Assembly (NCBI RefSeq): GCF_000382325.1
Contig: NZ_KB908061.1
Coordinates: 1-64,000 of the forward strand
Origin: Woodsholea maritima DSM 17123
Lineage (GTDB): Bacteria > Pseudomonadota > Alphaproteobacteria > Caulobacterales > Maricaulaceae
Length of the DNA: 64,000 bases
Reading direction: 5' to 3'
Shown: piece after piece, positions 1 through 8,351 of the stretch
How the letters are laid out: each line of letters begins with the position of its first letter
Position numbering within the stretch: the stretch's first letter is position 1
Translations under genes and position numbers: made by a program
The notes under the pieces: model-generated
Database searches by the model: none
What the model saw: the letters and a program-made list of their open reading frames with translations, nothing else
What the model was told of the DNA's origin: nothing

Positions 1-1
1 C

Positions 2-232
2 GAGCGGACCGATGCCCATCGCCTGACGCCCTGGGGCAAGGCTATCTACAAACGCCGAAAGGAAACCGTGGAACGCTCGTTTGCCGATGCCAAACAACTC
101 CATGGTCACCGCTATGCCAGGTTTCGAAGTCTTATACGCGTGCAAACCCAGTGCCTGCTCGCCGCCGCCGCCCAAAACATCAAGACAATCGCAATGGCCC
201 TCACAAAGCCACCCAAACAAGCCCTAGCCTGA
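2..232 (+). CDS. IS1182-family-like transposase, C-terminal end (cut by window edge)
   Basis: An open frame runs from the window edge to TGA at 230-232 and encodes 76 residues. It contains KETVERSFADAKQLHGHRYA followed by a basic/aromatic stretch and a CLLAAAAQNIK helix. This is the typical C-terminus of DDE transposases of the IS1182/IS5-like group, where the final Glu of the catalytic triad sits in the VERSFAD motif. The 5' part lies outside the window, so I cannot say whether the gene is intact. It is the only mobile-element gene here and lies about 400 bp upstream of parE, in the same direction. Confidence 0.8.
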   Translation, partial: ERTDAHRLTPWGKAIYKRRKETVERSFADAKQLHGHRYARFRSLIRVQTQCLLAAAAQNIKTIAMALTKPPKQALA

Positions 233-300
233 GATGGGCGCACCAGCCCCACCCTGAACTGAAACCGCTCAAAATCTCGGAACCAAAACTGCAAAAAAAT

Positions 301-341
301 AAACCCGCCGAAATCGACGGGTTTGTCAGCAGTCTGGGGCG
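301..341 (+). repeat. Candidate right end of the IS element (hairpin plus terminal sequence)
   Basis: Downstream of the transposase frame, AAACCCG (301-307) pairs with CGGGTTT (318-324), and is followed directly by TTTGTCAGCAGTCTGGGGC. The TTTGTCAGCAGTCTG type of end is, as I recall, seen at the right ends of IS1182-like elements. The matching left inverted repeat and any target duplication are outside the window, so the exact boundary is not established. Confidence 0.45.
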
Positions 342-628
342 GGTCTAGAGGCCCGGCTTTTTTTATGCTCCCCCAAGCGCTTTAGTTCCCTCATCCTTGC
401 CTACCCCTTATATGCGCGCGCCTTGAGCGGATCAAAGTCAAAGGGGGCTGTGGGCGAAGCCCTGCGTCTCGGCTCAGGCACACAAAGGTGCCTCCCGCCT
501 AGAGGCTGGCATCCAAGCCTAAATCGACGCCGCTACAATAAGATCGCCCCCCCGATCTGTTTTCCCCCGTCTTTTTCTGCATTGCGACCTCCCCAAGGGC
601 AGGCAGACCTGTCATTTTGATCGGTAAT

Positions 629-2719
629 ATGTCTGTTGATTCGCAATCTGATCTCTTTGGTGCTGGCCAAACGCCGCGCCAAGCCGAACCGGCTAAACCG
701 GCCAAAACGCCGGAGCCCTCTTCTGTGCCTCAAGCTCAGGCTCCAGCCTCTGGCCCTGTGGCTCCGGACACTGGCGGCGCGAAGCCAGGCTATAATGCCT
801 CCAGCATTGAAGTCCTTGAAGGGCTGGAGCCGGTTCGCAAACGCCCGGGCATGTATATCGGCGGTACCGATGATCGTGCCCTGCACCATTTATTTGCTGA
901 GATCTTAGACAACTCGATGGATGAGGCCGTCGCCGGCTGGGCCGACCGCATTGAAGTTCATCTCGATGCCAATGGCTTTTTGACCGTCGTAGATAATGGG
1001 CGCGGCATTCCCGTTGATCCGCATCCGAAATTTCCTGACAAATCGGCCCTGGAAGTGGTTCTGACCACGCTTCATGCCGGGGGTAAATTCTCCGACAAGG
1101 CCTATCAAACCGCAGGCGGTCTGCACGGCGTGGGGATTTCGGTGGTCAATGCGCTTTCCGAACGCGTTGAGATTGAGGTCGCGCGCGAAAAAACCCTCTG
1201 GACCCAGGCCTATGAACGCGGCCTTCCCATGGGGCCAGTTGAAAAAGTCGGCCCCGCCCCCAATCGGCGCGGAACGACCGTGCGTTTTAAGCCCGACCCG
1301 CAAATCTTTGGCGCAAAGGCGCATTTCAAAGCGGCGCGTATTTTCGGCATGGCCCGTGCGAAAGCCTTCCTGCGCCGCGGCGTCGAAATCCGCTGGTCGT
1401 GTAGTCCCGAGTTGGTGGTCGGCACCGATATCCCAGAAAAAACCACGCTGTGCTTTCCCGGTGGTATTGCCGATCGCCTCAAAGAAATCACCCACGGGCG
1501 CACCCTCGTCACCGATATTTTCGCTGACCGGATCGAGCGTGATGGCCGCCTGGGCGCGTTGGAATGGGCGCTGGCCTTTTCTGCCGATGGCTTTGGCGAT
1601 GCCGATGGCTTCTGCCAATCCTTCTGTAACACGGTGCCCACGCCTTTAGGCGGCACCCACGAAGCCGGTCTACGCGCCGCCTTGTCCAAAGCGCTGCGCG
1701 CCTATGGCGAGCTGTTAAATCATAAAAAAGCGGGCCTCATCACGCCTGATGATGTGATGGGCGGGGCGGGCATTATGCTGTCGGTCTTCATGAAAGACCC
1801 AGAGTTTCAAGGCCAAACCAAAGAGCGCCTCGCCACGGCGGAAATGGCGCGCCTGGTTGAAACCGCCATGCGCGATCCCTTGGATCACTGGCTGGCCGGT
1901 AATCCCAAAGAATCACAGAAGCTGATCGATTGGGCCGTTGATCGCGCCGAAGAACGCCTGAAGCGTAAGCGCGATAAGGAAGTCAAACGCCAGACCGCCT
2001 CGCGCCGTCTGCGCCTTCCCGGTAAGCTCGCCGATTGTTCAAAAACCGATGCGCAGGGCACTGAGATTTTCCTGGTCGAGGGGGATTCGGCTGGCGGTTC
2101 AGCCAAGCAGGCGCGTGACCGTAAAACCCAGGCCATTCTCCCCTTGCGCGGTAAAATCTTGAACGTCGCTTCCGCGACCCCCGACAAGATTGCGGCCAAC
2201 CAGGAAATCAGTGATCTGATGCTGGCGCTGGGCACCCACCCCGGTTCGCGCTTCAATCTTGAAGATCTGCGCTATGAACGGGTCATCATCATGTGTGACG
2301 CCGATGTCGACGGGGCGCATATTGCCTCTTTGCTGGCGACCTTCTTCTATAAATTCACCCCAGAGCTGATCACGGCGGGGCGGCTCTATATGGCTCAGCC
2401 CCCGCTCTATCGCCTGACCCAAGGCGGTAAAACCCTCTATGCGCAAGACGATGCGGAGAAAGATCATCTTTTGGCCACCGGCTTTAAACGCGGCAAAGTC
2501 GATATTGGCCGCTTCAAAGGCTTGGGCGAGATGACCCCTGTTCAGCTTAAATCCACCACGATGAACCCGCAAAGCCGATCTTTGGCGCGCGTCACCATTG
2601 ATGCTCTGGAAAAAGAAAGTACCGAGGCCTTGGTGGAAACCTTGATGGGGCGCAAGCCAGAGCTGCGCTATCAATTCATCCAGCAACATGCCCCGGATAT
2701 CGCGGAATTAGACCTCTAA
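629..2719 (+). CDS. parE: DNA topoisomerase IV subunit B (ParE)
   Basis: ATPase subunit of topoisomerase IV, which decatenates daughter chromosomes with ParC. After a roughly 55-residue Ala/Pro-rich N-terminal extension come the GHKL ATPase motifs: EILDNSMDEAV (catalytic Glu and Asn), VVDNGRGIPVD and GGLHGVGISVVNALS. The TOPRIM domain follows, with EGDSAGGSAKQARDRKTQAI, LPLRGKILNV and DADVDGAHI. It ends in YQFIQQHAP, typical of short alphaproteobacterial ParE rather than longer GyrB. ATG 629 is chosen over an in-frame TTG at 617. Length is about 696 aa, normal for the family. The 280 bp upstream show no gene, only a T-run after GCCCGGC near 351-364. Confidence 0.96.
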   Translation: MSVDSQSDLFGAGQTPRQAEPAKPAKTPEPSSVPQAQAPASGPVAPDTGGAKPGYNASSIEVLEGLEPVRKRPGMYIGGTDDRALHHLFAEILDNSMDEAVAGWADRIEVHLDANGFLTVVDNGRGIPVDPHPKFPDKSALEVVLTTLHAGGKFSDKAYQTAGGLHGVGISVVNALSERVEIEVAREKTLWTQAYERGLPMGPVEKVGPAPNRRGTTVRFKPDPQIFGAKAHFKAARIFGMARAKAFLRRGVEIRWSCSPELVVGTDIPEKTTLCFPGGIADRLKEITHGRTLVTDIFADRIERDGRLGALEWALAFSADGFGDADGFCQSFCNTVPTPLGGTHEAGLRAALSKALRAYGELLNHKKAGLITPDDVMGGAGIMLSVFMKDPEFQGQTKERLATAEMARLVETAMRDPLDHWLAGNPKESQKLIDWAVDRAEERLKRKRDKEVKRQTASRRLRLPGKLADCSKTDAQGTEIFLVEGDSAGGSAKQARDRKTQAILPLRGKILNVASATPDKIAANQEISDLMLALGTHPGSRFNLEDLRYERVIIMCDADVDGAHIASLLATFFYKFTPELITAGRLYMAQPPLYRLTQGGKTLYAQDDAEKDHLLATGFKRGKVDIGRFKGLGEMTPVQLKSTTMNPQSRSLARVTIDALEKESTEALVETLMGRKPELRYQFIQQHAPDIAELDL

Positions 2720-2856
2720 ACGCGAATTTTCCTTAACCTTACCCTGTTTTCCATTGACGCGGTAACCTCCATAGCCTTTACTCAACCCTTAAGAGTGGGC
2801 GTGCACAATGTGTAGGATCTGACCTTAAAGAGGTTTGATCAGGTGGAGGGAACCCC

Positions 2857-3657
2857 ATGACCAACCGAATTTATGCGATCCTCGCAGGTTTGTGCCTATG
2901 GACCTTAAGCGCGTGCAGCCTGGCACAAGATGAGCCGCCGCGCGCAGACGCGTTTGAAAACGCTGAGAATTTCCTGGCCTGCCGCGGCAATGGCTATGCA
3001 CTGTGCTACTATTCTGGTCCGGCGGATGACCAACCGACCAAGCCGGGCACCAGCTCCCCGCCGCTGCCGTGTAATCCCAATGTCGATGATACGGCGGCCT
3101 GCACCTGTTATGCCTTCGATGATGGTATGTATAATGGTGAGTTGAGCTGGAATTATGTTCTCATCGGCTCAATCCTCAATCGCGAAGTGCGCGAAGAAGC
3201 CATGCTGCGCTGTCATGAGGACGGCTCTAACTGCCTTAATATGAAATCTCTTCATGGTCATTGCCGTGAAGTCGATGGCGTCATCGCAGAATCCGAAGAC
3301 TGCCTGCAGGCCCCGGTCTGTAGCTATCTGGGTAATCCGGCCGAAGGCATCCCTCAGACGCTGTATCCGAATTTAGAGAATGTCAGCCTGATCTCGACCT
3401 TCTCCTTTGCTTACAGCGATGTCCATGAATTCGGCTCAACTGAGTGTTCAAATGCTGACAATCCGTCTTATGCGGGATGCATGACCGCGCCGTGCATTGA
3501 AGACGAAAATGGTCTGACCAGCTGCCAATGCCCGACCTTTGAAGGCCCTTATCAGGTGGGTCAAACCTATGATGGCCTGACCTGCGCCATTGATGGCCAT
3601 ATCTGGTCAGCGGCATATCATGAGACCTCTGAGGACAGCGCTGACGGGGAAGAATAA
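2857..3657 (+). CDS. Cys-rich secreted lipoprotein of unknown function
   Basis: A 266-aa protein. The N-terminus is a lipoprotein signal peptide with lipobox LSACS, so the mature protein should be lipid-anchored in the envelope. The mature chain is acidic and holds 16 further cysteines, several in close pairs (TCAC-like ACTC and SCQC), suggesting up to eight disulfides. I recognise no domain. A good ribosome site (GGAGGG at about 2846) precedes the ATG, and TTGACG near 2754 could be a -35 element. It stands alone between parE and the amidohydrolase pair, with its own upstream region. A repeat-containing disulfide-rich surface protein is possible; function is not inferred. Confidence 0.75.
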   Translation: MTNRIYAILAGLCLWTLSACSLAQDEPPRADAFENAENFLACRGNGYALCYYSGPADDQPTKPGTSSPPLPCNPNVDDTAACTCYAFDDGMYNGELSWNYVLIGSILNREVREEAMLRCHEDGSNCLNMKSLHGHCREVDGVIAESEDCLQAPVCSYLGNPAEGIPQTLYPNLENVSLISTFSFAYSDVHEFGSTECSNADNPSYAGCMTAPCIEDENGLTSCQCPTFEGPYQVGQTYDGLTCAIDGHIWSAAYHETSEDSADGEE

Positions 3658-3862
3658 TCCGGTCACGACACCCTATCACCCGGCGGGCGATTACAAGGAC
3701 CCGCCGGACGTGGTTTCAGCACCTAACCTGTCGGGCCAGGATATATCAAGCCATGAAATTTAATCTCTTATACGTCTTCTATTGACGCGCCCTCTGGCTT
3801 GGCTTTGAATACTGAATGCGCAGCTATAACGATAAAGCGCAGCCAGTAAGGGGCGGAAATAC

Positions 3863-5293
3863 ATGATAAAACACGCTTGGCCATGGACCAGCGCACTCGG
3901 CGCGGTCCTGATGCTCACCGCTTGCGATGTCACACCGGACACGTCGAGCCATTCTGAGACCTCTAGCGGCGATACAGATGTCGTGCGCTATGATGCCAAT
4001 CCCTATCCCTCCACCTATCACCCCCTACCCTCGCAGACCGTTTTCATTACCAATGCCACGATTTTTGATGGCATAGGCGGGGAAATGGCGGGCGGATCTA
4101 TTCTCCTGGAAAATGGCCGCATTGCCGCGATCGGCACCGATCTGAGCGCGCCGGAGGGTGTAGAGATCATCGACGCCAACGGGCAATTTATTACGCCGGG
4201 CGTTGTCGATATTCACTCCCATCTGGGCGTTTATGCCTCGCCTGGGGTCTCGGCGCATTCCGATGGCAATGAAGTCACCAGCCCGGTCACGGCCGAGGTC
4301 TGGGCCGAACATGGCGTCTGGCCCCAAGATCCCGGCTTTGATTCTGCGCTGGCGGGCGGGGTGACCACCTTGCATGTGCTTCCTGGCTCGGCAAATCTCT
4401 TTGGCGGGCGCGGCGTGACCTTGCGCAATGTGCCCTCGCGCACTGTGCAGGGCATGAAGTTTCCCGACGCCCCTTACACCCTGAAAATGGCCTGCGGGGA
4501 GAACCCCAAGCGCGTCTATGGCGGGCGCGGTCAAGCCCCCGGTTCGCGCATGGGCAATGTCGCGGGCTATCGCCAGGCCTGGCAGCGCGCGGTGGAATAT
4601 CGCCGCAGCTGGAACGAATATTGGGACAAGGCCGAGGCCGGTGAGGATGCCAATCCCCCAACCCGCGATTTTGAGCTTGATACCCTGATGGGGGTGCTCG
4701 ATGGCGAGATCTTGGTGCAGATGCATTGCTATCGCGCCGATGAGATGGCACAAATTCTCGATATGTCGCAAGAGTTTGGCTATAAGGTCACCACTTTCCA
4801 CCATGCCGTTGAGGCCTATAAAATCCCAGATTTACTCGCCGAGGCGGGCACCTGCGCCGCGGTTTGGGCCGATTGGGGTGGATTTAAGATGGAAGCCTTT
4901 GATTCCATTCGCGAGAACCTCCCCCTCCTTCATGCGGGTGGGGCCTGCGCCATGATCCATTCCGATGATGCCAACGGTATTCAACGCCTCAATCAGGAAG
5001 TGGCGAAAGCGCTTTCCGATGGGCGCCGCTTAGGTCTGGAGATCTCCGATGGCGAAGCGGTGCGCTGGTTCACCTCGAACCCCGCTAAAGCCTTGGGTAT
5101 TTTTGATGAAACCGGGTCTTTGGAAGTGGGCAAACGCGCCGATCTGGTGATCTGGTCGGGCCATCCCTTCTCCACCTATTCCACCGCGCAAGACGTCTTT
5201 ATTGACGGGGCCTTGGTTTATGATGCCGAAGATCCCAGCCGGCAAACCGTACGTGACTTCATGATTGGCCAACCTGGTGAAGGGGCAAACTGA
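3863..5293 (+). CDS. Amidohydrolase-superfamily lipoprotein with metal ligands
   Basis: Member of the metal-dependent amidohydrolase superfamily, imidazolonepropionase-like type. The N-terminus carries a lipobox (LMLTACD), predicting a lipid-anchored periplasmic enzyme. The classical features are present: PGVVDIHSHLG with the HxH metal pair after beta-strand 1, a His in LVQMHCYRADE, paired His in TTFHHAVEAYK, and the Asp of MIHSDDANG. The C-terminal beta-sandwich motif is GKRADLVIWSGHPF. Its TGA overlaps the ATG of the next gene by one base (5293), so the two are translationally coupled. Such pairs of secreted amidohydrolases occur in several proteobacteria; substrate is unknown, possibly a peptide or cyclic amide. 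Confidence 0.88.
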   Translation: MIKHAWPWTSALGAVLMLTACDVTPDTSSHSETSSGDTDVVRYDANPYPSTYHPLPSQTVFITNATIFDGIGGEMAGGSILLENGRIAAIGTDLSAPEGVEIIDANGQFITPGVVDIHSHLGVYASPGVSAHSDGNEVTSPVTAEVWAEHGVWPQDPGFDSALAGGVTTLHVLPGSANLFGGRGVTLRNVPSRTVQGMKFPDAPYTLKMACGENPKRVYGGRGQAPGSRMGNVAGYRQAWQRAVEYRRSWNEYWDKAEAGEDANPPTRDFELDTLMGVLDGEILVQMHCYRADEMAQILDMSQEFGYKVTTFHHAVEAYKIPDLLAEAGTCAAVWADWGGFKMEAFDSIRENLPLLHAGGACAMIHSDDANGIQRLNQEVAKALSDGRRLGLEISDGEAVRWFTSNPAKALGIFDETGSLEVGKRADLVIWSGHPFSTYSTAQDVFIDGALVYDAEDPSRQTVRDFMIGQPGEGAN

Positions 5294-6600
5294 TGAAACA
5301 TCTTCTCGCATCCTCCCTGGCGCTGGCGTTAAGCGTTAGCGGATTGGCCAGCGCGCAAACCACCGTCTTCACCCAAGGCCGGGTCGTCACCAATACCGAT
5401 CAAGGCGTATTGGACAATGCCAGCGTCGTGGTGCGCGATGGCGTCATTGTCGAAGTTGGCACGAATGTCACCATTCCCGCCGACGCCACCGTGATCGACG
5501 CCCAGGGCGGCTGGATCACGCCGGGCCTCTTTCATCCCTATACCCAGCTGGGCCTGATCGAAGTCGGCTTGGAAAACTCCACCCATGACGATGTTGCCGA
5601 TGAAGCCGATTTCACCGCCGCCATTGATGTGGCCGATGGCTTTAACCCCGCCAGCAATCATATCGCCTCCACTCGGCTGGAGGGCATTACCCGCATCGCC
5701 GTTGCGCCCTCTACGGGGCCAGCCATTATTGGCGGGCGCGGGGCATTGGCCAATACGTCGGGCACACCCGACAGTCTCTTTGCCAGCCGCCGCTTCATGT
5801 ATGTGGATGTTTCAAGCTCCGGTGCCGGTACGGCGGGTGGCTCTCGGGTTGCGGCCTGGACCTTCCTGCGCGCGGCGATAGAAGATTCGCGCTTCTATCC
5901 CGGTCGCTTCATGGCCCATCATGAAGGCGATGCCATTGATCGCTATGACGCCGCAGCCCTGGTCCTGGCCGCACGCGGTGAAATCGCGCTCTTACTGCGC
6001 GTCAACCGCGCCAGTGATATCCGCCGCGCCCTCACCTTTAAGCGTGATTACCCCGCCATCCGCTTGATCCTGATCGGGGCGGCAGAGGCCTGGATGGTGG
6101 CCGATGAGTTGGCCGCGGCTCATATTCCGGTCATCATGGATCCGCTGGATAATCTGCCTTCCTCCTTCGACGCTTTGGCGACGCGCCTTGATGGCGCTGC
6201 GATCTTGCACACTGCCGGGGTGCAGCTCGCCTACACCAATAGCGATGCATACTTCAATCCGCGCCTCTTGCCCCAAAATGCGGGCAATGCCGTCGCCCAT
6301 GGAGCCAGCTGGAATGATGCCTTCCGCGCCATCACCCTGACCCCGGCTGAGATCTATGGCGTGGGCGATCAATATGGCGCATTGGTGCCCGGCTATGTCG
6401 GCGATGTCGTGATCTGGGACGGCGATCCCTTAGAGGTCATGAGCGCGCCAACCCACGTCATGATCGACGGGGCCTTGCAGGTCATGGATAGCCGCCAAAC
6501 GCGTTTGGCCGCCCGCTATAGCCAGATCCGGCCCAATAGCGATTATGCCTATCAGCATGAGGCGGCCCATGCCGCCAGAGCCGAATCAAACGCGAATTAA
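5293..6600 (+). CDS. Secreted amidohydrolase-like protein with degraded metal site
   Basis: A 435-aa protein with a cleavable signal peptide (cut near ASAQ) and the amidohydrolase fold: the N-terminal beta-sandwich (FTQGRVVTN, GGWITPGLF), a TIM-barrel region and a C-terminal GYVGDVVIWDGDPLEV. Unlike its partner upstream, the HxH position reads FHPYTQLG, so the second His is replaced by Tyr/Thr. The later His position reads LRVNRASDI and the Asp position YTNSDAYFN. This suggests a non-catalytic partner or altered chemistry. It starts one base inside the stop of the upstream amidohydrolase, so the two are probably made together and may form a heteromer. Confidence 0.85.
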   Translation: MKHLLASSLALALSVSGLASAQTTVFTQGRVVTNTDQGVLDNASVVVRDGVIVEVGTNVTIPADATVIDAQGGWITPGLFHPYTQLGLIEVGLENSTHDDVADEADFTAAIDVADGFNPASNHIASTRLEGITRIAVAPSTGPAIIGGRGALANTSGTPDSLFASRRFMYVDVSSSGAGTAGGSRVAAWTFLRAAIEDSRFYPGRFMAHHEGDAIDRYDAAALVLAARGEIALLLRVNRASDIRRALTFKRDYPAIRLILIGAAEAWMVADELAAAHIPVIMDPLDNLPSSFDALATRLDGAAILHTAGVQLAYTNSDAYFNPRLLPQNAGNAVAHGASWNDAFRAITLTPAEIYGVGDQYGALVPGYVGDVVIWDGDPLEVMSAPTHVMIDGALQVMDSRQTRLAARYSQIRPNSDYAYQHEAAHAARAESNAN

Positions 6601-6621
6601 ATCGCGCTTTAGGCGAGTGAA

Positions 6622-6665
6622 AGGCCGCCATCACGGGTGAATTCAAGTGATGGCGGTCCTTTTTC
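6622..6665 (+). terminator. Rho-independent terminator after the amidohydrolase pair
   Basis: GGCCGCCATCAC pairs with GTGATGGCGGTCC around a short loop and is followed by TTTTTC. It lies directly after the stop of the second amidohydrolase gene. Confidence 0.85.
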
Positions 6666-6728
6666 TTCAAAACTATCGCCAATAGGTTACACTCAATTCA
6701 TCTCTTCAGTGATAAATTGGGCTGCGCA

Positions 6729-6756
6729 TTGACAGCGCGCTTAGGGCGCGTATGTT
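6729..6756 (+). promoter_or_regulatory. Sigma-70-type promoter candidate for the RNA helicase gene
   Basis: A perfect -35 hexamer TTGACA (6729-6734), a 16-bp spacer and a TATGTT -10 (6751-6756) lie about 107 bp before the helicase ATG. Read by eye only. Confidence 0.5.
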
Positions 6757-6862
6757 CGCGCACTTGTTGACGTCTGCTTTGTGAGCGCGCGTTTTCAAAC
6801 CATCACCGCGTTGATTGCGCCCCTAGCAAGCGGGCCGTCACAGGCAAATCGAATAGAGACGT

Positions 6863-8224
6863 ATGACATTTGAAGAGCTGGGCCTGAGCCCGACCCTCCT
6901 TGGCGCCATAAAAGACGCCGGCTATGAAACCCCAACCCCAATCCAGGCCGGGGCAATTCCCGTTGCGCTTAGAGGCCAGGATGTTTTGGGCATTGCCCAG
7001 ACGGGGACCGGGAAAACCGCCTCATTCACCCTGCCCCTCATTGAGCGCCTGTCACGCGGTCGCGCCAAGGCACGCATGCCGCGCTCTCTGGTTTTTGCGC
7101 CCACGCGTGAGCTTGCCGCCCAAGTTGCTGAAAATTTTCAGACCTACGCCAAAAACACCAAGCTGACCATGGCGTTATTGATCGGTGGCGTTGCCTTTGG
7201 TCCCCAGGAAAAAATCCTCGATCAAGGCGCAGATGTTCTGATCTCCACCCCTGGGCGCTTCTTGGATCACGCCGAACGCGGCAAGCTGTTGCTGACCGAT
7301 GTGCAGATGATGGTCATTGATGAAGCCGACCGTATGCTGGATATGGGCTTCATTCCGGATATTGAGCGCATTTTCAAAATGGTGCCGCCGCGCCGACAGA
7401 CCTTGTTCTTCTCGGCCACCATGCCCAAAGAAATTGTGCGCCTGGTCGACCAATTCTTGAAAAACCCCGAACGTATTGAGGTATCTGCCCCGGCCACCAC
7501 CGCGACCACGATCACCCAATATGTCATCAAAATTTCTGACAAGACCGCCAAGGTGAAGCGTGAAGCCTTGCGCGCTGCCGTCACGCGTGACGGTGTGCAA
7601 AATGGCATCGTGTTCTGTAATCGCAAGCGTGATGTCGATATTGTTGCCAGATCCTTGGCTAAGCACGGTTTCGCCGCCGCGCCCATCCATGGCGACTTGG
7701 CCCAAAGCCAGCGCATGGACACTTTAGCCAAGTTCAAAGCCGGTGAGATCAAACTCCTCGTGGCCTCTGACGTGGCCGCCCGCGGGCTTGATATTCCCTT
7801 GGTCAGCCATGTGTTCAATTTCGATATTCCACGTTCGCCCGATGATTACGTCCACCGCATTGGTCGTACCGGGCGCGCAGGACGTTCAGGCGAAGCGATC
7901 AGCCTAATCGGGCCTGATGATGAAAAAGGCATGGCCGCCGTTATTGAACGTATCGGCAAAACGCCTGAAACGCTGGAGATCGAAGGCCTCAATGAAGCCC
8001 TATCACAAACGGCTGAAACTGAACGCACGCAGTCTAAAAACACACGCACCGAAAAAAGTTCGGACAAATCACGTCGTCCGCGACGCAGATCATCCGACCA
8101 AGGCCTAAGTGAAAACCCACGCAAAGCCACAAAAAACAACAACGACAATGACTTACCCGATGTTCAAGTAATCGGATTCGGTGACCACGTTCCAGACTTT
8201 TTACTGCGTTCAGCGTTTGGATAA
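6863..8224 (+). CDS. rhlE: DEAD-box ATP-dependent RNA helicase, RhlE type
   Basis: A 453-aa DEAD-box helicase that unwinds RNA duplexes, likely in ribosome assembly or cold adaptation. All motifs are in order: Q motif (GYETPTPIQ), motif I (AQTGTGKT), Ia (PTRELAAQ), Ib (TPGRFLDH), II (DEAD), III (SATMP), IV-V (HGDLAQSQR, ASDVAARGLDIP) and VI (HRIGRTGRAGR). The C-terminal 75 residues are a hydrophilic, Arg/Lys/Ser-rich tail, usual for RhlE-like enzymes. A good -35/-10 pair lies upstream, suggesting an independent transcript. Confidence 0.93.
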   Translation: MTFEELGLSPTLLGAIKDAGYETPTPIQAGAIPVALRGQDVLGIAQTGTGKTASFTLPLIERLSRGRAKARMPRSLVFAPTRELAAQVAENFQTYAKNTKLTMALLIGGVAFGPQEKILDQGADVLISTPGRFLDHAERGKLLLTDVQMMVIDEADRMLDMGFIPDIERIFKMVPPRRQTLFFSATMPKEIVRLVDQFLKNPERIEVSAPATTATTITQYVIKISDKTAKVKREALRAAVTRDGVQNGIVFCNRKRDVDIVARSLAKHGFAAAPIHGDLAQSQRMDTLAKFKAGEIKLLVASDVAARGLDIPLVSHVFNFDIPRSPDDYVHRIGRTGRAGRSGEAISLIGPDDEKGMAAVIERIGKTPETLEIEGLNEALSQTAETERTQSKNTRTEKSSDKSRRPRRRSSDQGLSENPRKATKNNNDNDLPDVQVIGFGDHVPDFLLRSAFG

Positions 8225-8351
8225 GCCCTTTAACCGCATTTTTTAAGGTTCACGTTTACTCGTTCTTTCCATTCAGGGCGTAGGCTGTCAGATAAATCGT
8301 CAATCAAGGGTCTTTGATGATCGAATCAAAGACAGACCATGGGGTAGTAGC

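Noticed and set aside
349-628. Structured-looking GC-rich stretch upstream of parE, checked for a small RNA (4.5S, 6S, tmRNA pieces).
   Set aside because: None of the conserved motifs of these RNAs could be matched by eye.
905-1618. A 237-codon frame antisense to parE.
   Set aside because: It lies wholly opposite conserved ParE motifs and shows no family features; typical of shadow frames in GC-rich coding DNA.
3678-3705. CCGGCGGG/CCCGCCGG stem after the Cys-rich lipoprotein gene.
   Set aside because: The stem is good but no T-run follows, so a rho-independent terminator cannot be claimed.
4025-4804. A 259-codon frame antisense to the first amidohydrolase.
   Set aside because: Composition (His/Gly/Ala-rich) and position mark it as a shadow of the real gene.
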